Under the pieces are notes generated by a model that worked only from the letters and a program-made list of their open reading frames with translations, had not been told where the DNA came from and searched no databases. From assembly GCF_051020955.1 (NCBI RefSeq), contig NC_135022.1, forward strand, positions 13,440,466 to 13,504,465: a DNA stretch of 64,000 nt, read 5' to 3'. How positions within the stretch are numbered: the first letter of the stretch is position 1; each line of letters opens with the position of its first letter. A program made the position numbers and the translations under genes. The stretch is from Megalopta genalis. Lineage: Eukaryota; Arthropoda; Insecta; Hymenoptera; Halictidae. Of this stretch, positions 58,030 to 64,000 are shown one piece after another.

Positions 58030-58800
58030 TATAACGCAAATTGAATACCTTACTTATACCTCGCAATGAAAATTCGATGCTTCGAACGCGCGTGGAGGTA
58101 GTTTCTAGACTTGAACCAGTTCAACGATATCCTTATATGATACAATGCTTAATCCTTGAAAGCGGTAACGCAGAGACACGTTCAGCATTCATTGGTTTTC
58201 TGTATACCATAACCAGGCAAACGTTTTGTCTTTCTGATGGAATCATTCTTCCGTTTTAGCGCATACAACATCTTTTGACTCTTTGCCGCCAGTGTTGATC
58301 CAAAATAGAAAACAAGTGACACCGCGATTAGGAAGTCGCTGACTTTGGAAGTCGTCGAGCTTTGTTCGCGAAAAAAGAAAATGACCCGCGAAGCATAGGA
58401 AACCTTTCGAACATATAAAACCTGCTAAGAACGAATATTATTCGCGTTTTGACCTGCTTCGGCAGTGTTGCATAATTTCTCTCGTACTGTGAAAAAAAAA
58501 AGAAGCAAATCGCATCTATGTCTAAAATTGCTTACTTAATTAGAGACATTTATCTGATACACGCCGGCTAATTACAGCAAATTAAACGCGATGCAGCATA
58601 ATACGATTACATCCACCGACATTAATCTGAAAATTAAGTACGCTGGAGGATATCTAGATATACGAACGGCACGTTCGCATTAAATAATCGCGGAAAACAG
58701 CGGCGGGCGCACGCTTCACGGAACATTATCCAAAAACGACGACATGATTACCTTCCCTCCGGAAATATTTTCGATGATGTGATCCAAACACAAATGATTG
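58030..58800. other. Moderate-GC island, no gene recognised
   Basis: CCACCCTGTATAA at 58022 looks like a transposon tip without a partner. A 72-codon frame (58041-58259) is unrecognised. Confidence 0.35.
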
Positions 58801-58975
58801 CCGATCGCGATTCTTGCGGATCGAATGTCTCGAAATTGTTTGCTACTTATGAATCGTTTAAAGCGCAAAATTAATGTAAGTCAATTTTTTGCTATTGTTT
58901 ATTGATTTAATATTATTCGATTGTATGTAAGTGTTTCAGTGTAATTGAGTGTTTCATTTGATTTTTCGAATTATC

Positions 58976-59265
58976 TTAACCCTAGAAAGATAACCATATG
59001 ACAACGTACGTAAAAGATAACCATACGCTTCAGAGGCGCATGCTTTTCTAAGGCGTCAATTTTATACTAACAATGGATATTTATTTAAGTTAATCTAGTC
59101 ATTTTAAAGGTTTGGCATTATTGTAAAAATAAAATGCATTTATATTATATTTTTTTATATTTTAAGTAATTTTAAACTTCAATCACTAGACCTCTATGAA
59201 AAATTAACAAAAATCAATAGTCTTCGCAGGCGCCTCTGCGACGTAGGTTATCTTTCTCGGGTTAA
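58976..59265 (+). mobile_element. piggyBac-type MITE, copy 4
   Basis: TTAA-CCCTAGAAAGATA to TATCTTTCTCGGG-TTAA, 290 bp; one private change by eye (ATCAATAGTC). Confidence 0.92.
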
Positions 59266-59582
59266 ATTGAAGCTTGAAATTGACTAACATAGAAAAAGTC
59301 GAAACAATTATTTATGTTATTGCATTTTACAGAACTTTCGATTCATCCTTCTTTCATTATCATATATCTGTGAAATAAGCTCCCATTTCAATATCTCGGA
59401 CATAAAGAAATGAAAGAATAAACGGACGATGGGAGTCAAGAGAACAGTCGAACTGAGACTTCTCTAATCTTTCGGAGGTAAATTAGTATTCGTTCAGTTA
59501 CCATGCTGTTTGTATATACTTTGAAAATTTATACCGAGACTTAAACATTTTTTGGAGATACTTCTTGTCATAGATTCTTCTA

Positions 59583-59839
59583 GTTGATCCTTCTTACATT
59601 ACGATTTCTTTCATAGTTACGTTGATCAGCATTCCTTCATCTTCGATTATGCCCCTAATAGAACGAGGCAATGTTTGTTTATTGTATTATCTACGTTTAC
59701 TTTTACTCCTAGATTTCCATGACAGCAGAATCTAATTTCGTTTCGATTTGGAAGAAACGAACGACATTCGTATTTAGTATATTATGTATGAAATCTTCAT
59801 CGCAAGACTGGCTCGTTGTTACTTTTCAAGATGTTGATA
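59583..59839 (+). mobile_element. TTGCACTAC-family MITE, decayed copy
   Basis: ATTACGATTTCTTTC, CTAATAGAACGAGGCAA and TTCATCGCAAGACTGGCTC follow the order seen in 21217-21457. The TTAA flanks are worn to TTGA. Confidence 0.5.
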
Positions 59840-60276
59840 GTTTTTGTAGGTGAACGTATAGAGGACGTATGAAAGTCGTCAACGCGTTTCTGTTAAAAGG
59901 AAACATAATGAAACATATATTTCTTATTGCACCAATCTTGATTATTCTTTACAAGAATGTTTCATTAATTATTATTTCATCATTAATTTCCAGAAATATG
60001 TTAACTTCACTATTGTTACGAATTAATCATTCTGAGCGTTCTGAATTGATTAACTAGAGATTATATTACATTGCGCAATGGATTCGGAGATATTTCGTTA
60101 ATACGATTCAAGGTTTTAATAACAGTAACAAGTTGAAAATAATGCAACGATATCCTAAAATTATTTTAAAATCTTCACAATTTTGTGTTTGACATATTCA
60201 GTCATTTCATTTCATGCACGAAATCCGCAATTTAATCATTATAGTCATGGATAAGTACGCGTCGAGGATATAATAT

Positions 60277-60619
60277 TACAGTGAAACTCCGTTTATATGA
60301 ACTCGTCGGGGGAGACAAGCAGTTCATATAACCTGGTAGCTCATATAACCTGGTAGTTCATATAATAGGAGTCGCCTGACTGCCATTACTACCGGCTACT
60401 TTTCGTTTAAATAACTAGAGTCCAGACAAAGAGCAGACAAGTGGATTCAATCATGTCTGCCTTAGTCCTCGGATTATAACAATAGCTGAAAGACCAACAT
60501 ATAAATCACTTTCGTACCATTGGAGTGACTAGGGCTTGACATAGGACTCACTAAACCGGGCATTGACGAAAATTTCGTTCGTGTAAATAGAGTTCAGGTA
60601 TAAACGGAGTTCTCCTGTA
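60277..60619. mobile_element. pogo/Tc1-like MITE
   Basis: TA-CAGTGAAACTCCGTTTAT at the left and ATAAACGGAGTTCTCCTG-TA at the right. The left third holds two tandem AGTTCATATAACCTGGT-like repeats. 343 bp with TA duplications, no transposase. Superfamily inferred from the TA target and CAGT start. Confidence 0.75.
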
Positions 60620-60640
60620 CTTTGTTCAGCTTCGTTTTTC

Positions 60641-60870
60641 TCCTTTTCACTCGAATGGTGACTCTACTAAACAAAATTGTTACATAGCATTCCAAAATAA
60701 TTTTTACATTATCAAATTTTTTTATGTTAAAAAAAGGAACTCATAAAACCGTAACTGTTAAAAGTTGTTGGAGTCGGAAGAGCCAATTTAGTATGCATAA
60801 AATGGAAATATTGCAGATGAGAAAAGAATTATTTTGGATTTAGAGTTCAAATGGCTTCGAGCGTTAAGAG
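60641..60870. mobile_element. Decayed relative of the 19156 TTAA element
   Basis: CCTTTTCACTCGAATGGTGA at left and AATGGCTTCGAGCG at right match 19156-19410, with ATGCATAAAATG inside both. TTAA duplications lost. Confidence 0.6.
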
Positions 60871-60899
60871 AATGATTTTAGTTGAATATATTGCCTACG

Positions 60900-61560
60900 A
60901 CCTTTGACCGGTTAGAATCGCGATCGGTACCATTGTCGAATCACCTTAGAAATAACAGAGGAAGCTGGTTAGAATGCCTCGCGCCCGTTCGAATGCGACC
61001 GCAAGATGCTGGAAAGACGAAGATCCCCGTGTAAATTAGACGAAAGCGTGTTACTCAAAAGGCCATCAATTATTGAAACACCGTAAGGTACCGGGGCCCT
61101 TCGCCGAGCACCATAAAGCCATCATGGAAACACTGAAAAAATAAGTCACGGGAGACTACTAGCAGCGTTTCTCGAGGGCTCGCCGGAGCCCGTGAAAGCA
61201 ATTCCACGAGCACCGAATCTCTCGCTATTGATAGAACCCCATAGACAACGGGCGCGGCTGGTTTTTCCTGAAACTTGTAAAAGTTCCACGCACCATCGAC
61301 TAGCCAAAAATAGGTGCGCGCCACGACCGAAACCGAAGGCCCCGATTTTATTTATGGCTGTGTTACACCCCCGAAATTGAAACAGCCACGCGCCATCCCC
61401 CGTTACCCGACTCCCTCCCTTCCCGCGTGACCTCGGTTGACAGTTCATTGCCGTTTATGATGCACCTACGGAACTAGCTTTTCCTCTTCTGGACTCTCGG
61501 GAATTGCTCGCTTCTCGTTCCTTCAGAAGTTGCAGCATTTCTGTTTGTTGGAACACTGTT
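60900..61560. other. GC-rich island, no gene recognised
   Basis: Frames of 62 to 100 codons overlap on both strands; unrecognised. Confidence 0.35.
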
Positions 61561-61639
61561 AGCTCGTTTATTTTCGGAATTGAATTCTTCAATTAGCTTG
61601 AACTGTGAACAGTAGAAATTAGGTTGCCCGAGTCGCGTT

Positions 61640-61712
61640 TGTTGAGAACGTGAACGTTCGGATAATAGAACAGTTACTTAATTTTCAGATTATAATCGAA
61701 GTTCCACTGTAT
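61640..61712. mobile_element. Possible pogo-like terminus
   Basis: On the reverse strand TA-CAGTGGAACTTCGATTAT, a pogo/Tigger-like tip; GAACGTTCGGATAATAGAAC lies inside. Partner end not found. Confidence 0.35.
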
Positions 61713-62129
61713 CTACCAGACTTGGGCATTATTTAAGCAAATGTTCGTTTAAATGATTATTTGAATAAAAGATAATTTGTTATTTAGAAGTTTAAACGAC
61801 AAACGACAATAATAACTTATTATCTATGCAGATCAAAACAAATTATTTCACATAATGAAATTTATTTCTTATTTACAAATGCAATCTCAATTGTCATTTA
61901 TTAATTATCATTTAATTGCTTATCATTATTTGTGCGATTATTTAGACGTTTATTTAATTAACGAGTAACGAAGTACAGTCTGATTTGTTCACACTATATA
62001 TATAATTACTTATATGTTTTTATTTGTTCGTTTTATTTCGTATCGGCTTTCAAATATTCAAAACGTCTTAAAAATGACGAAGTAAGTAGCCTTTATTGAA
62101 ATTGCAATTTGAACAGCAAATTGTAACTA

Positions 62130-62228
62130 TTTTTTACGCATGACGAGTATTCTCGTTACAACAGAAAATATTGCCATTTCTTCGTGACGAGTAGGTATAC
62201 TCGTTAAAAACAGCTAACTGATTAAGCA
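62130..62228. mobile_element. Fragment of the CCAGTTAG TTAA family
   Basis: GACGAGTATTCTCGTTACAA, GCCATTTCTTCGTGACGAG and AACAGCTAACTGATTAA match the left arm of 66-695. Confidence 0.5.
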
Positions 62229-62467
62229 TTCAAATAAACGTAGGCACACAATAAACATAAATTTTCTTTCTCTTCTATGAAATGATTACAATTGAAAAAG
62301 TTTTGATCATTGTAACGGTGAAGACTGTGGTACAACAAGGGGTTAGTTAAAATAGAAATTCCAAATCCAAATTCTAGAATAGTCCCGCATATTTAATAAA
62401 CCTTCGTCCTATCGGTATATCAGATATTTATTATACAAAATATTTCAATTCTATGGCTGCAAGGAAG

Positions 62468-62685
62468 TACAGTAAATTATCCCCAATTATCCCCCAGCTC
62501 GTAAACAAAAATGAACAACTTGGGAAGAGAGGATACGATAATTCGCCTTGCGACTCGTTTTTATAGTTGCCGATTATTAACGACAATAAAAACGAGCCGC
62601 AAGACTTATAATAATCGTGTCCCCTCTTCCCAAGTTGTTCATTTATGTTTACAAGCTAAGGGACAATTAGGGAGAATTTATTGTA
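62468..62685. mobile_element. Foldback MITE, best preserved copy
   Basis: TA-CAGTAAATTATCCCCAATT to AATTAGGGAGAATTTATTG-TA. The two arms, about 100 bp each, are complementary nearly to the centre (AACAACTTGGGAAGAG facing CTCTTCCCAAGTTGTT). Confidence 0.85.
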
Positions 62686-62809
62686 TGCCGCAAGTCGTAT
62701 GTTTTCATTTGCGAAATATTGTTGTTTAAAAGGTGTGTTATAGTAGTGTTTCAGATCGCATAATATTTTACGTAAATCCTGCATGTTGGAGCTCAATTAA
62801 TGCGCTATC

Positions 62810-63480
62810 TTAAACTTTTCGAAATTGTGACTTGCCATGTTTTCCCTTATAGCCACAGAATGATCGAAGTCGCTACGGCATTGTACCGTATTGAAATATT
62901 CAGACTGCTTTAAGAAACGTAATCCCGCAGACAAAGCTTCGAGGGAGAATCGGGGCAGAAGTTTTGATGCATCCCTTAGCAGCAGCACTTCTCCACCCCC
63001 GCGCACTTTCGAACGTAAACTAGGAAAAATCCCTTAAGCGCGGAGCTGCGAGGGGTCACTCGACGTGCACGCTTATAAATAACTTTCACCGGTGAAAACT
63101 GTTAAAAATAATCGCTCGTAATCGAAAGCAAAACGCAGCCGAGGGAATCCCGGTGGACGGCGAGAGGAAGTCACGTGCCCGAAATTCGGGAACAAGGAAA
63201 ACAGAAACGGGAAGGCAGCTGCTAACCTTCTCACCCTCTTCAGTCACTTTTGAGGATAAACGCGGGGAAACGACGAGAATCCTGGCGTCGGTTGTCTATT
63301 AGGCACGCTCCTTGAATGTCACGTGACGATCTCCGAAAATAAGAACACCACGAAATGTGCCACCTTGGAACGTAGAAGGCTTATTTTATTACTAGAGTGC
63401 GGGTCTTTGTTCGCACGGAGACTAAACCAGTTCGCGAGGACTCTGATCGAACGAATATTTGCTCGCAGGTTTCATATAAA
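62810..63480. other. GC-rich island, no gene recognised
   Basis: CpG-rich with CACGTGAC-type motifs near 63170 and 63320. No convincing exon. Confidence 0.35.
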
Positions 63481-63710
63481 ATTTAATGTTGTACTCTAAT
63501 GTGTTACCGAATTGATTAATTTTAACAATCCCCTATCTTTTACGAGATCCAACCGAATCTTTGGGTCTCGATTTTTCTACACTGATCCTTTGAATTGGAT
63601 TCTCATTTTGGCTCACATTTATACCAAAGACATTGATTGACTTCTCCATTTCTTTTTCTTTTTTTTTTAATTAAGCTAGGAACCCCTTGCAGGGTTATTT
63701 TATTGTGCAG

Positions 63711-63713
<3 letters not shown>

Positions 63714-63754
<41 letters not shown>
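63714..63754. repeat. (GA)n microsatellite
   Basis: About 20 GA dinucleotides. Confidence 0.95.
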
Positions 63755-63756
<2 letters not shown>

Positions 63757-63770
63757 GCATAGAAACAATA

Positions 63771-63979
63771 TATAGTAAATTCTCACCAGTTGTCCTTTAA
63801 TTTGTAAACAAAAATGCACAATTTGGAAAGAGGAGATATGATTATTGGAACCTTGTGCTTCGTTTTTATAATTGTTGGCAATTGATAACTATAAAAACGA
63901 GCCGCGAGACCTGAATAATTGTATCCCCTCTTGCCAAATTATCCATTTTTGCTTGCAAGCTGATGGAGAATTTACTGTA
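63771..63979. mobile_element. Foldback MITE, copy near the window end
   Basis: TA-TAGTAAATTCTCACC to GGAGAATTTACTG-TA, 209 bp with complementary arms (AACTATAAAAACGAGCCGCG in the right half). Confidence 0.8.
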
Positions 63980-64000
63980 TATGCATAGTTAGAAACAGAA

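Overview
This window looks like gene-free DNA from an arthropod nucleus, most likely an insect and plausibly a hymenopteran (bee, wasp or ant). That is a judgement from its character. The background is AT-rich and is broken every few kilobases by GC-rich, CpG-rich islands. There are many short microsatellites and very many small non-autonomous DNA transposons (mariner, piggyBac-type, hAT-type, foldback). There are no operons, no ribosome binding sites, no dense open frames, and I recognised no host protein. The open frames present are short and match chance expectation in AT-rich repeats or stop-poor GC-rich islands. The only recognisable protein remnant is a broken mariner transposase (41677-42052).

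The layout alternates two kinds of DNA. (1) GC-rich, apparently single-copy islands without convincing exons lie at about 3180-3720, 5250-5640, 6900-7480, 8540-9310, 12750-13480, 14850-15650, 17400-18770, 20440-21120, 22080-22850, 26280-26790, 31390-31900, 33850-34420, 38560-39430, 40800-41290, 44510-44940, 47100-48130, 49600-50280, 51170-51660, 53980-54560, 58030-58800, 60900-61560 and 62810-63480. They may be regulatory DNA or unrecognised untranslated exons. (2) AT-rich stretches between them are built largely from mobile-element relics.

Main repeat families, all inferred by reading the two strands by eye: a 290-bp piggyBac-type MITE in four almost identical copies (20143, 30818 inverted, 44218, 58976), each flanked by TTAA; several other TTAA-flanked families (66-695 with 27236-27708 and a fragment at 62130; 5091; 12497; 19156 with 60641; 21217 with 27373 and 59583; 55689; 57395); a ~200-bp TA-bounded inverted-repeat family in at least fifteen copies; a ~200-bp near-palindromic foldback family in five copies (13480, 23519, 36691, 62468, 63771); a hAT-type MITE with a visible 8-bp target duplication (32446-32742); a pogo/Tc1-like MITE (60277-60619); and a deleted mariner with a doubled left end (41332-42125).

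Nested insertions give a relative history. The ~200-bp family is old: it is cut by the hAT MITE at 32446 and apparently by a TTAA element at 27236, which is itself cut by another TTAA element. A 143-bp satellite array (54988-56041) is interrupted by a TTAA element whose empty site is preserved in the neighbouring satellite units. The 290-bp piggyBac-type copies differ by only zero to two bases each and look like the youngest layer. I found no CRISPR array, rRNA, tRNA or known non-coding RNA. No novel multi-gene system is visible; the interest of the window is its mobile-element biology.
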